Of a DNA stretch of 64,000 bases, positions 1 to 7,716 are shown piece after piece. Positions within the stretch are counted from its first letter, which is position 1. Each line of letters begins with the position of its first letter. A program made the translations under genes and the position numbers. The stretch covers positions 30,678 to 94,677 of the forward strand of contig NZ_BOLP01000014.1 in the NCBI RefSeq assembly GCF_016861695.1. Direction: 5' to 3'. The notes under the pieces were generated by a model. The model saw nothing but the letters and a program-made list of their open reading frames with translations. It was not told the DNA's origin and made no database searches. The DNA comes from Levilactobacillus andaensis. Lineage in GTDB: Bacteria; Bacillota; Bacilli; Lactobacillales; Lactobacillaceae.

Positions 1-393
1 TACGATGTCCGCGACAAGACGTTTAAGTTGTTTGAAATCAACTTGCGTCAGGGCCGGAGTAGTTTCTTCGTGACGTTGAACGGCTACAACTTAGCTGACT
101 GGGTCGTGAAAGACTACGTCAAGGGGACGCTGACCGATGCGCCAACCGTTTACGGTAACCAAGACGAAAGCAAGCACGCACTGTGGTTAGGTGTGCCCGT
201 CAAGGTCTTCAAGCAGTACACGCGTGAAAATGCGGACAAGGATCGGGCATTGAAGTTGATTGCTGCCGGCAAGTTCGGCACGACCTACCGCTACGATCAG
301 GACATGAACTTGAAGCGTTGGGCCCTGATTCAGTGGATGCAACACAACTATACGGTTAACTTTAAGAAGTATTTCGCAGAAAACAAGGGGTAA
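1..393 (+). CDS. ATP-grasp carboxylate-amine ligase, C-terminal part (probable D-aspartate ligase)
   Basis: The frame is already open at base 1, so this is the 3' end of a gene that starts outside the window (about 130 residues visible). A TTG at 28 could be taken as a start but there is no reason to use it. The visible sequence has the FEINLRQG-type segment expected near the metal-binding Glu/Asn of ATP-grasp enzymes. Inferred role: the cytoplasmic ligase that adds D-aspartate to the L-Lys side chain of the peptidoglycan precursor (Aslfm type). The main support is context: an aspartate racemase begins 5 bp downstream and would supply D-Asp. Other ATP-grasp carboxylate-amine ligases cannot be excluded because the N-terminal ATP site is not in view. 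Confidence 0.7.
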   Translation, partial: YDVRDKTFKLFEINLRQGRSSFFVTLNGYNLADWVVKDYVKGTLTDAPTVYGNQDESKHALWLGVPVKVFKQYTRENADKDRALKLIAAGKFGTTYRYDQDMNLKRWALIQWMQHNYTVNFKKYFAENKG

Positions 394-398
394 TTGCC

Positions 399-1109
399 AT
401 GCAAAAATTCTTTACAATCATTGGCGGCATGGGGACGATGGCTACCGAAAGTTATTTACACCAACTTAACTTACGGACGCCAGCCCATGCCGATCAGGAT
501 TACTTGAATTATATTTTGGTCAACCACGCGACGGTCCCGGACCGGACGGCTTACATTTTCGATCACAGCCAACCTAGTCCACTACCTGATCTGCTAGAAG
601 ATATCCAACAGCAGAGTAAGCTGGGCCCAGAGTTTTTCACGTTGCCTTGCAACACGGCCCATTATTTTTATGACGAGTTGCAGGCGGCAACCGACGTGCC
701 ACTGCTCCATATGCCACGGGAGACGGTCAAGGAGATTACCCGCAAGTACCCGCATGCCAAACGCATTGGGATTACTGGGACGCGGGGAACCATCAAGGAC
801 CGCATCTATGAACAGGAATTGCAGGCAGCTGGGCTGACACCAGTGCTGCCGACGGATGCCATCGAAGACGAAACGATGGAGCTGATCTATACGCACATCA
901 AGGAGCAAAATGAGGTGGATGCTGAACTGTATCACCGCATTCTGCGCCAAATGGTGACGGAGCAGGACGCTGAGGTCGTTATCTTGGGCTGTACGGAATT
1001 GTCGTTAGCTCAGGAGCGCGAACCCGAAACTGACCTGCCATTAGCGGACAGTCAATCCATTTTGGTCAACCGGACCATTGAACTGGCGACTAAGATGCGT
1101 CAAGAATAA
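399..1109 (+). CDS. Aspartate/glutamate racemase family protein
   Basis: 236 residues, usual length for cofactor-independent Asp/Glu racemases. It has the N-terminal GGMGTMATE glycine motif and the two catalytic cysteines in the family contexts CNTAH (about residue 85) and GCTELSL (about residue 200). The enzyme interconverts L- and D-aspartate by the two-cysteine mechanism in the cytoplasm. It starts 5 bp after the ligase stop with an AAGGGG ribosome site, so the two are co-transcribed. Together they fit synthesis and use of D-Asp for the peptidoglycan cross-bridge found in many lactobacilli. Substrate (Asp rather than Glu) is inferred from the neighbour. A strong hairpin terminator follows. 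Confidence 0.88.
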   Translation: MQKFFTIIGGMGTMATESYLHQLNLRTPAHADQDYLNYILVNHATVPDRTAYIFDHSQPSPLPDLLEDIQQQSKLGPEFFTLPCNTAHYFYDELQAATDVPLLHMPRETVKEITRKYPHAKRIGITGTRGTIKDRIYEQELQAAGLTPVLPTDAIEDETMELIYTHIKEQNEVDAELYHRILRQMVTEQDAEVVILGCTELSLAQEREPETDLPLADSQSILVNRTIELATKMRQE

Positions 1110-1112
1110 TCA

Positions 1113-1154
1113 AATCAAAAAGCCTTACTCGGTTGCGAGTAGGGCTTTTTGATT
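1113..1154 (+). terminator. Bidirectional-looking terminator after the racemase
   Basis: Perfect arms AATCAAAAAGCC / GGCTTTTTGATT with further pairing of CTTACTC with GAGTAGG, and A/T runs on both sides. Confidence 0.88.
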
Positions 1155-1163
1155 GGCGTAAAT

Positions 1164-1323
1164 TGGTCGCACTGCGGCTGCCAGGGATTCCGCCTGCTGT
1201 GGGGACGCTTCAGCCTGAAGGGACATCAGGCTTCTCGCTCGCTTTTAATCCGTGAAGGCCACACGTCTTAAAAGTCGCCCATCATGATAGCTGGCTGCAT
1301 CCCTGTTCTCCTCCGGCTTTGAT
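1164..1323 (+). repeat. Repeat A, copy A1
   Basis: A 160-bp intergenic element in the same orientation as the copy at 18100-18294. It keeps the left end (CACTGCGGCTGCCAGGGATT), the central CGCTCG, an inner stem 1243-1254 / 1262-1273 (TTTTAA..CGTG with CACG..TTAAAA) and the right end CTCCGGCTTTGATT. It lacks about 45 bp that A5 has before the right arm. The outer arm CAGGGAT / ATCCCTG is kept. The rest of this gene-free stretch (1324-1503) shows nothing recognisable. Confidence 0.8.
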
Positions 1324-1503
1324 TGTCGGTGACCATAATAACTGTTGAAAGACTTACAAACTGTTGTTTATCCAATCCAATTGATAATGAATTGGAAGGT
1401 CATGGCCTTAGTCACCAGCAGGCAATCATAGCAGCTGAGCAAGTTGTAAATATGGAGACTGGCGTACCATGCATCCGTTCCAACTAAGGTAATGCTGGAC
1501 GAC

Positions 1504-1535
1504 AAAAAGAGCCACGACCACATGCCGTAGCTCTT
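1504..1535 (-). terminator. Terminator of the YisL-like gene
   Basis: On the minus strand AGAGCTACG pairs with CGTGGCTCT and a TTTTTG tail follows. It lies just past the stop codon at 1545. Confidence 0.7.
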
Positions 1536-1544
1536 CTATGTACT

Positions 1545-1886
1545 CTATCTGAAAGCCAGTGTCAATCCTAGTCCCACGGTAATCAGGGCAACGATTCCTA
1601 AAATCCAGTAGATGATATGCGACGTTGATCGTTCCATTTTACGACCAAAGCCAATTTCGATTAGGGCAATCGTGCCGATCCCTAGTAAAAATTTCAGGCT
1701 GATTAACAACGGGGCGTGACTGAAGGTGCGGATACTGAGCACGACGCCACTGATAATCATGACTAAATAAGCGATGCGGGCAAGAATCAAAAATTGGGTT
1801 GCGCGTTTCTCGGAATGGCGGGTCAAACCACCAATGACCAAAACGGTCAACACGATCCAGGTCCAGAAATGCAGGGCTAACCACAT
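1545..1886 (-). CDS. YisL/UPF0344-like (DUF1516) membrane protein
   Basis: 113 residues, almost entirely four hydrophobic segments (about residues 5-20, 33-52, 58-78, 88-110) separated by short charged turns such as RHSEKRATQ and GRKMERSTSH. Length and layout match the UPF0344/YisL family of small Firmicute membrane proteins, whose function is not known. It has its own terminator and sits between unrelated genes, so context gives no function. The ribosome site is GAAAAGGAGCG before the ATG. A frame-shifted ORF inside it is a shadow. Confidence 0.75.
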   Translation of the reverse strand: MWLALHFWTWIVLTVLVIGGLTRHSEKRATQFLILARIAYLVMIISGVVLSIRTFSHAPLLISLKFLLGIGTIALIEIGFGRKMERSTSHIIYWILGIVALITVGLGLTLAFR

Positions 1887-2115
1887 ACTAACCGCTCCTT
1901 TTCTAACGTAATGTCTTTAGCCTACCATAATCAGCGGTGACTGGGTATTAATTTGAGAACCGAGCTAGTGTAAAAATGAAGTCGTCTTAGGCCCTTTGTC
2001 ATACTGGCTACCGAACTGGAATCAATAGGATTGTCGTACTCCAATCTAACATCTACAGTATTTCTTGACCGCAATGTCTACCGCGTGAATGATCAGTAGC
2101 CACAGTGCGGAAATT

Positions 2116-2646
2116 TTACGCCATCTTGTGATAGATTAGTTCGGCAAGGGGACCGATGGTGTGCGCTGTGACCAATTCGAATTGGCGGGGGGCGGCTAGG
2201 TTGCCGAAGAGGCGTTTGCCGTTGCCCAGCATGATGGGGGCAATCTGCAGGTAGAGGTCATCGATGAGATTGGCCGCTAGCAGTGGGGTGAGGACGTTCT
2301 GACCGCCGACCACCCAGACGTTGCCCGATTCTTGTTGCAGTCGCTGAGCCAAGGCCACAACGTCCTCAGCCGTAAAGGTAGCCGTCGGGGTGTTGGGTCG
2401 TGATTGCCGTGTCAGGACGTAGCTGTGCATGGCGGGATTGGCTGGGTTAAATGGCATGTCGGGGGCTAATTTGGCCACGTAGTCGAAAGTGACCCGGCCC
2501 ATGATGGCGCTGGTCATCTGTGAAAGCACCGCTTGACCAGTATCAGCCGGAATATTAGCGAGGGTGGTCAGCCAGTCGATGTTGTCATCACTAGTGGCAA
2601 GGTAACCGTCCAAAGACGTTGCACCGTAAAATTGAATTTTTCCCAT
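2116..2646 (-). CDS. Dihydrofolate reductase/RibD C-terminal-fold family protein
   Basis: 176 residues beginning MGKIQFYGATSLDGYLATSD, the typical start of the RibD_C/YwjB-type reductases, with a central IMGRVTFDYV nucleotide-binding segment and the late VWVVGGQNVLTPLL glycine motif. The family uses NADPH; the substrate of these stand-alone members is usually unknown and it should not be called a true folate enzyme. Single cytoplasmic domain, no signal peptide. The start is set by AAGGAGCTTAGACAC before ATG. The amidase gene upstream on the same strand ends in a terminator, so this is probably a separate transcript. Confidence 0.82.
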   Translation of the reverse strand: MGKIQFYGATSLDGYLATSDDNIDWLTTLANIPADTGQAVLSQMTSAIMGRVTFDYVAKLAPDMPFNPANPAMHSYVLTRQSRPNTPTATFTAEDVVALAQRLQQESGNVWVVGGQNVLTPLLAANLIDDLYLQIAPIMLGNGKRLFGNLAAPRQFELVTAHTIGPLAELIYHKMA

Positions 2647-2670
2647 GTGTCTAAGCTCCTTTTAGGTAGA

Positions 2671-2707
2671 AAAAACGAGTTTGGACATGTCAGCCAAACT
2701 CGTTTTT
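2671..2707 (-). terminator. Terminator of the amidase gene
   Basis: AAAAACGAGTTTGG pairs perfectly with CCAAACTCGTTTTT; the minus-strand T-run follows. It lies between the amidase stop (2718) and the reductase start. Confidence 0.9.
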
Positions 2708-2717
2708 AAAAGATCTA

Positions 2718-4028
2718 TTAACCCACTTCAGTCAAACTCGTACTCTTGACCCAGTAGGATTTGTTATTTAATGTGAAGCGGAACCAGGTCGATTGGTCGC
2801 TAGCCTTGTAGCCTTGCTTGTTGACCTTAATCTTAGTTCCGGCAGCGAAGTCCTTGGTGTGCGCCGTGGTCTTGGACAGGTAATTCGAGTTCAAGACGTG
2901 GTTGTACAGAGAGAAGTTGCTGCTGGTGTTGAGCGTGAAGGACTTGTTGGCGTCCGTGTAAGTGACCTTAGGGAAGTTCAAGGCCTTACTGTAGACCCAG
3001 TACTTGTAGCCGGAGTTCTTGCTGAAACGAATCCGGTACCAGGTCCCACTCCAGCCGCCTTTCTTTACGCCACGGCTGTCAACGTAGACCTTAGCGCCAC
3101 GATAGTCAGAGCTTAAGCGACCCCAACCGATCTTGTAGGCACCGCTCGTCCCCTTAACGTGGTTGTAAACGGTCCAGTTCGTGTAGTTGTTCGCGAGGGT
3201 CGCCGTTTCGTTGTTCCCACCATGGTAGTACTTGACCGTCTTTTGCTTGACGGTCGTAGTGTGATCCGTCGAACTGTCGGACGTGCTATTCGAGTTCGTG
3301 TTCGAGCTTGAGTTGTTTGAGCTAGAACTAGATGATGAGCTTGATGAGCTATCCGTGGTGTCAGTCGTTGTGCCACCCAAAGCCGCATATTGCGTCTTGA
3401 CCAACGTCACGAAGTCATCCATGTTGTACGTCGTGCCAAAGTAGGTCCGGGCGTTGGTTGACCAGTAGCCATCTGGATCGGTATGCGTGGTCCCACCTAA
3501 TAAGTTAGTCACGTCGTGGTGAGAAAGCACCGTTGTGTAGCGCTTAGGCGTCAAGCCGTATTGCTTTAAAATGTAGGCCGTGTAGTAGGCGGCGTTGTTC
3601 AGCTCTGAGGCAAAGGCAGCCTTAGAGTGGACTTCAATCTGCTCGAATTGAACGTAGCGCGCATTGGCAATCGGTCCGGCACCCCAGCAAAGATACTGGG
3701 TGTTGGCAATGTTAATGATGCTGTTAGCGTCAACGAACGTGTGGACAAAGGCATTTTGATAGTTTCGTTGCATATAAGCAATTTCATTATAAATAGTTGA
3801 GTTTGGGTTAGCCGTTTCGTGGACCACAACCCCCTCGGGCTTACCATAACGGTAATTGTTCTTAGGAAAACCGGCCCAAATCTTACTGGTAATCTGAGGT
3901 GTTGCATAATTTTGACTCGCAATGTAGTCATTGATTGAATTTGCACTGGCGTTGGTTGACCAAAACAGGCCGACACTACCCGCTAATAGAGCGATTCCCC
4001 GAACCGCCCAGCGATGCCATTTCTTCAT
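2718..4028 (-). CDS. Secreted N-acetylmuramoyl-L-alanine amidase with SH3-type wall-binding modules
   Basis: 436 residues. The start is the ATG at 4028: AGGAGGAG lies 9 bp upstream, and MKKWHRWAVRGIALLAGS begins a classic signal peptide cleaved after about residue 30 (NASA). A longer frame upstream has no support. Residues about 40-215 form an Amidase_2 domain with zinc-ligand contexts VVVHETAN and THTDPDGYW and the conserved LSHHDV. Then comes a Ser/Asn/Thr-rich linker (about 220-265) with an 11-Ser run, followed by two SH3_8/GW-like modules with repeated W-F/YR-I-R-F patterns that bind the cell wall. It should cut the MurNAc-L-Ala bond of peptidoglycan outside the cell. Monocistronic, with its own terminator. 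Confidence 0.88.
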   Translation of the reverse strand: MKKWHRWAVRGIALLAGSVGLFWSTNASANSINDYIASQNYATPQITSKIWAGFPKNNYRYGKPEGVVVHETANPNSTIYNEIAYMQRNYQNAFVHTFVDANSIINIANTQYLCWGAGPIANARYVQFEQIEVHSKAAFASELNNAAYYTAYILKQYGLTPKRYTTVLSHHDVTNLLGGTTHTDPDGYWSTNARTYFGTTYNMDDFVTLVKTQYAALGGTTTDTTDSSSSSSSSSSSNNSSSNTNSNSTSDSSTDHTTTVKQKTVKYYHGGNNETATLANNYTNWTVYNHVKGTSGAYKIGWGRLSSDYRGAKVYVDSRGVKKGGWSGTWYRIRFSKNSGYKYWVYSKALNFPKVTYTDANKSFTLNTSSNFSLYNHVLNSNYLSKTTAHTKDFAAGTKIKVNKQGYKASDQSTWFRFTLNNKSYWVKSTSLTEVG

Positions 4029-4301
4029 ACTTATCTTCTCCTCCTGTAACAATCTCTTATAAATAACGGTATAACGCAACGCCTAAATTATAACGTATTT
4101 TCCGGGAGTTGCGTATTGATTAAGAAAACAATTTTTTATCCGGTCGTTCGGGAAACTCTCATAATATTTGATATTGTGGAAACATTAGTCGTGAATTGCT
4201 TGGTTTGGCGCTGTTAACATCAAAAAGAATCGATAAAGTTCGGAATCCGGCCATTATTTCAAACTCCTTACAATTCGATTGCGAGTTCGAGAAAGACTTT
4301 G
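4029..4301. other. Divergent intergenic region, amidase / DUF2187 gene
   Basis: AT-rich spacer holding the amidase promoter (not resolved) on the minus strand and, at its right end, the promoter of the DUF2187 gene. No ORF or repeat seen. Confidence 0.5.
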
Positions 4302-4331
4302 CTTGCGTGAGTCCGCTAAGTTAGCTATAAT
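4302..4331 (+). promoter_or_regulatory. Promoter of the DUF2187 gene
   Basis: -35 TTGCGT (4302-4307), 18-bp spacer, perfect -10 TATAAT (4326-4331); the start codon is 30 bp further on. Confidence 0.6.
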
Positions 4332-4361
4332 GTTACTTTGCATACGAAAGGAGCGACGAAC

Positions 4362-4592
4362 ATGGCTGAGACTACTGAGATTAAGATTGGCGATTACGTT
4401 GCGGCAAAGAAATTTGGTCCATTGGAACACGGATTTACCGGAGAAGTGACCAAAGTGTATGATAATTCAGTTTTAGTTGAAATTAGAGACTACGATCCGG
4501 CCGATAAAACGGCGGTGGGTGACATGAATAACCGTGCTGTTGTGCGGAAGTCAGCTGCTAAGATTACGGGACACGTAGCGGATAAAAACTAA
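4362..4592 (+). CDS. DUF2187 family small protein
   Basis: 76 residues. The start at 4362 (MAETTEIKIGDYV) is chosen because GAAAGGAG lies 8 bp before it; a longer frame from 4338 would overlap that site. The core IGDYVAAKKFGPLEHGFTGEVTKVYDNSVLVEI resembles a short KOW/SH3-like beta-barrel. DUF2187 proteins are small, conserved in Lactobacillales and Bacillales, and without known function. It is monocistronic with a clear promoter. The tRNA-Gly gene follows in the same direction from its own promoter. Confidence 0.75.
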   Translation: MAETTEIKIGDYVAAKKFGPLEHGFTGEVTKVYDNSVLVEIRDYDPADKTAVGDMNNRAVVRKSAAKITGHVADKN

Positions 4593-4629
4593 CTTTTGTA
4601 ACTTTTTTTGAATTTATTTGCAAAAAATG

Positions 4630-4658
4630 ATGACAACTCACAGATGGTATGCTATACT
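4630..4658 (+). promoter_or_regulatory. Promoter of tRNA-Gly
   Basis: -35 ATGACA (4630-4635), 17-bp spacer, -10 TATACT (4653-4658); the tRNA 5' end is 13 bp downstream of the -10. Confidence 0.7.
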
Positions 4659-4670
4659 TTTCTGTGTTGT

Positions 4671-4741
4671 GCGGGTGTAGTTTAGTGGTAAAATTCAAGC
4701 TTCCCAAGCTTGCGTCGCGGGTCCGATTCCCGTCACCCGCT
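4671..4741 (+). tRNA. tRNA-Gly (anticodon CCC)
   Basis: Acceptor arms GCGGGTG / CACCCGC, D arm with AGTTTAGTGGTAAAA, anticodon stem CAAGC / GCTTG around loop TTCCCAA (anticodon CCC, reads GGG), T arm CGCGGGTCCGATTCCCGT, discriminator T. The CCA end is not encoded. It is a single gene, not part of an array. Confidence 0.93.
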
Positions 4742-4749
4742 TTCGAATG

Positions 4750-4778
4750 TTGGGCGGCCTTCTGGGTCGTCTTTCTTA
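4750..4778 (+). terminator. Possible terminator after tRNA-Gly
   Basis: GGGCGGCC can pair with GGTCGTCT using several G-U pairs, followed by TTCTT. It separates the tRNA from the argS leader. Confidence 0.35.
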
Positions 4779-4794
4779 TTTATTCGAAAGCTTT

Positions 4795-4995
4795 TCATCG
4801 TCATTGCATAAGTACGTGAGGAAACTTCTTTTCAGCGAATCCGGGAGGCTGCGAGCCGGATAGGAAGACCACATGGAACGGGGCAGTGAACGACATTTAA
4901 ACTGAATTTTAAAGTGGACTTAAAAGTCAATCAGAGTGGTACCGCGGGTCGTCTCGTCTCTTACAAATAATTTTGTAGGGGGCGTTTTTTTATCC
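4795..4995 (+). promoter_or_regulatory. T-box riboswitch controlling argS
   Basis: The canonical T-box AGAGTGGTACCGCGG is at 4933-4947. Upstream is a Stem-I region with an apical GA/AG-type arm (about 4840-4862, ATCCGGGAGG..GAGCCGGAT). Downstream a terminator (CGTCTCTTACAAA paired with TTTGTAGGGGGCG, then seven T at 4985-4991) is mutually exclusive with the antiterminator. Uncharged tRNA-Arg should bind and allow readthrough. A CGG in GGAACGGGG after the apical arm could be the specifier, but I could not fold Stem I well enough to fix it; the arginine assignment rests on the downstream gene. Confidence 0.9.
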
Positions 4996-5059
4996 TGCGA
5001 ACCAAATGGTGTAGACTGAGACTATCAACGTCACTCAAGAAAGTAGGAGGAATATCAGG

Positions 5060-6751
5060 ATGGATTACAAACAAACGGTTACAGCAGTTCTGGCTACTGC
5101 GTTAGACGGACAATTGACTGCGGACGAAATTTCCGCTAAGTTGGAACGCCCAAAGACGTCAGACAAAGGGGACATGGCGTTTCCCACGTTTACGTTAGCT
5201 AAGTTATTACACAAGGCACCACAGCAGATTGCACAGGACCTGGCCGACAAACTCGACACGACGGCCTTTGAAAAGGTTGAAGTGGTGGGGCCTTACCTGA
5301 ACTTCTTCTTCGACAAGGGTGCGTACAGTGAAGCTACGCTGGACACGGTGCTGACGGCTGGTGCCAACTACGGTCAAAACGAAGATGGCAACGGTGGTAA
5401 CGTGCCAATCGATATGTCTTCACCTAACATTGCTAAGCCAATGTCCATGGGTCACTTGCGGTCAACGGTGATTGGGAACTCCATCGCCGAAATCTTGACC
5501 AAGAACGGCTATCACCCAATCAAAGACAATCACTTGGGTGACTGGGGCACACAATTCGGGAAGCTCATCACGGCTTACAAGCTGTGGGGGAACGAAGAAG
5601 ACGTCAAGAAGGATCCCATCAACAAGTTGGTGGAATACTACGTCCGTTTCCATAAGGAAGATGTTGACAAGCCAGAACTTGACGACGTTGCCCGTGAATG
5701 GTTCAAGAAGCTCGAAGACGGCGACCCAGAAGCCCATCATCTGTGGGAATGGTTCCGGAAGGCTTCCCTGCAAGAATTCAATGACGTTTACGAAGAACTT
5801 GGTGTGAAGTTTGATACCTACAATGGTGAAGCCTTCTACAATGACAAGTTGGCCGAAGTCGTTCAAATCTTGAAGGATAAGAACTTACTGGTTGAATCTC
5901 AAGGCGCCCAAGTCGTTGATTTGAGCAAGTACGACTTGAATCCCGCATTGATCTTGAAGAGTGACGGGGCCTCCCTGTACATCACGCGAGACATTGCGAC
6001 CGCTCTGTATCGTGACCGGACTTACAAGCCAGCCAAAAACTTATACGTGGTTGGTTCCGAACAAACTTACTACTTTAAGCAATTGAAGGCTGTGTTGAAG
6101 GAAATGGGCGTGCCATCAGCTGACGACTTACAACACGTGCCATTCGGTCTGATTACCGTTGATGGGAAGAAATTGTCCACCCGTTCAGGTCGGATCATTC
6201 TGTTGGCAAAGGTTTTGGAAGAATCCATCAAACTGGCCGGCGAAGAAATCAACGAAAAGAATCCTGACTTGGCTAACAAGGAAGAGGTTGCTAAGCAGGT
6301 CGGTGTTGGGGCCATCGTCTTCGGTGACTTGAAGAACGAACGGACCAACAACATCGACTTCGTCTTAGCTGACCAATTGAAGTTCGAAGGTGAAACGGGT
6401 CCTTACGTCCAATACTCTCACGCTCGGGCTGAAAGCATCCTGCGCAAGGCGGGGAACGTTGACGTGACGGCTACTGGTAACCAAGTGGCCGACCCAGAGG
6501 CTTGGGATACGATCAAGACGTTGGCCGACTTTCCAGCGATGGTCAAGATGGCCTGCGACGAACTCGAACCATCTGTCATTGCCAAGTATGCTATTCGTTT
6601 GGCCAAGACGTTCAACAAGTACTATGCGCACTCTAAGATCTTGACGGAAGACGCCGACCTACCAGCACGTTTGGCACTGGTTAAGGCTGTTTCCACGGTC
6701 TTAAAGGAAAGCTTACGTCTCTTGGGTGTCCAAGCACCAGACGAAATGTAA
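5060..6751 (+). CDS. argS: Arginine--tRNA ligase
   Basis: 563 residues, normal for class I ArgRS. It attaches Arg to tRNA-Arg using ATP in the cytoplasm. Visible: an N-terminal Arg-tRNA additional domain (about 1-90); the HIGH-type signature in SPNIAKPMSMGHLRST (about residues 124-139); the KMSK-equivalent KKLSTRSG (about 374-381); and a C-terminal DALR anticodon-binding domain with YAIRLAKTFNKYY. The start is fixed by AGGAGG 11 bp upstream. Expression should be set by the T-box leader, so it responds to arginyl-tRNA shortage. argR follows about 250 bp downstream in the same direction but is separated by a terminator. Confidence 0.97.
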   Translation: MDYKQTVTAVLATALDGQLTADEISAKLERPKTSDKGDMAFPTFTLAKLLHKAPQQIAQDLADKLDTTAFEKVEVVGPYLNFFFDKGAYSEATLDTVLTAGANYGQNEDGNGGNVPIDMSSPNIAKPMSMGHLRSTVIGNSIAEILTKNGYHPIKDNHLGDWGTQFGKLITAYKLWGNEEDVKKDPINKLVEYYVRFHKEDVDKPELDDVAREWFKKLEDGDPEAHHLWEWFRKASLQEFNDVYEELGVKFDTYNGEAFYNDKLAEVVQILKDKNLLVESQGAQVVDLSKYDLNPALILKSDGASLYITRDIATALYRDRTYKPAKNLYVVGSEQTYYFKQLKAVLKEMGVPSADDLQHVPFGLITVDGKKLSTRSGRIILLAKVLEESIKLAGEEINEKNPDLANKEEVAKQVGVGAIVFGDLKNERTNNIDFVLADQLKFEGETGPYVQYSHARAESILRKAGNVDVTATGNQVADPEAWDTIKTLADFPAMVKMACDELEPSVIAKYAIRLAKTFNKYYAHSKILTEDADLPARLALVKAVSTVLKESLRLLGVQAPDEM

Positions 6752-6768
6752 TTAAACCAATGTGTGAG

Positions 6769-6796
6769 AAGGCTGCCGTCATGGGGCCTTTTTTTG
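6769..6796 (+). terminator. Terminator of argS
   Basis: AAGGC / GCCTT arms with partial inner pairing, followed by seven T. Confidence 0.65.
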
Positions 6797-6804
6797 TTGG
6801 TGTG

Positions 6805-6843
6805 AAATGGTCGCACTGCGGAATCCCTGGACACCGTAGTGCA
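6805..6843 (+). repeat. Repeat A, minimal copy A2
   Basis: Only the two ends of repeat A remain: TGGTCGCACTGCGG, AATCCCTGG, then CCGTAGTGC. The ends pair with each other (GCACTGCGG with CCGTAGTGC) as a small hairpin. It looks like an internal deletion of a full copy. Confidence 0.55.
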
Positions 6844-7002
6844 AACGAATCACATCACTCTGGTTCGCAACTGTGTTAAGTAAGGTTCTTTGCGTTGAAA
6901 ACGAATATTTGGTACACTTACTTTATAAATATGCAGAGTCATGTGGCTAAATTCCGCATCCTTTGTTATACTTAATGCAAATTTATGCGGGAGGGTCGCC
7001 AT

Positions 7003-7470
7003 ATGAAAAAAAGTATTCGCCAAGCACGCATTGAACAATTAATTAACCAATACCCCATCGGAACACAAGAAGAACTGATGGAACACCTTGAGGAGGTTGG
7101 CATTCAGGCGACCCAGGCCACCATTTCCAGAGACATTCGGGAAATGCAGATCGTTAAGGCCCAAGATGGCCATGGGCACCTGCGTTACACGATTTTTAAG
7201 GCCGGTAACCGTAGCGAAGAAGAACACCTCAAGGAAACCATTAATGAAGTGGTGACGGGGCTAACGCGCGTTGAATTTGTCAACATTTTGAAAACGCTGC
7301 CGAGTAATGGGAACCTGCTGGCAGCCATCTTTGATGATTTGAATTTACCAGAGATTGCCGGGACGTTAGCCGGTCACGACACCATCTTCATCATTAGTCC
7401 CAATGCCGAAGTCGCCGAGAAACTCCACGACGAAATTGCGGCTGAAATGAATCCAGAAATTATCCATTAA
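7003..7470 (+). CDS. argR: Arginine repressor ArgR
   Basis: 155 residues. The start is the ATG at 7003 behind GCGGGAGG; an ATG at 6985 is in frame but would put the ribosome site inside the gene. Residues 1-70 are the winged helix DNA-binding domain with the recognition segment QATQATISRDIREM; residues about 80-155 are the oligomerisation and arginine-binding domain with GTLAGHDTIFII. ArgR hexamers bind ARG boxes and repress biosynthesis or activate catabolism of arginine. No arginine biosynthesis genes lie nearby. AT-rich half-sites such as CGAATATTT (about 6902) upstream could be autoregulatory but are not convincing. A good -10 (TATACT, 6967-6972) is present without a clear -35. Confidence 0.95.
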   Translation: MKKSIRQARIEQLINQYPIGTQEELMEHLEEVGIQATQATISRDIREMQIVKAQDGHGHLRYTIFKAGNRSEEEHLKETINEVVTGLTRVEFVNILKTLPSNGNLLAAIFDDLNLPEIAGTLAGHDTIFIISPNAEVAEKLHDEIAAEMNPEIIH

Positions 7471-7474
7471 ATTC

Positions 7475-7514
7475 AAAAAACGCCAGCCGGTCGATTGCCG
7501 TTTGGCGTTTTTTT
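7475..7514 (+). terminator. Terminator of argR
   Basis: AAAACGCCA pairs with TTGGCGTTTT; seven T follow. Confidence 0.9.
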
Positions 7515-7716
7515 ACTAATGTTAAGTTGATTTAAAATTGGCGATGATCGTTGGTCCAACGGCATTACTCGCAAATTAAGCTTGCTTAAAGGTTCTTAAA
7601 GTTTGGGAGAAAGTGGGGAGACCCCGCGTGACTATGCTAAAATAGTTTTAATACAATTGAGGGGCATGCTGTGGCGCGACCACAACACGTAACTATGATA
7701 GAAGAGGCTACTTAAA

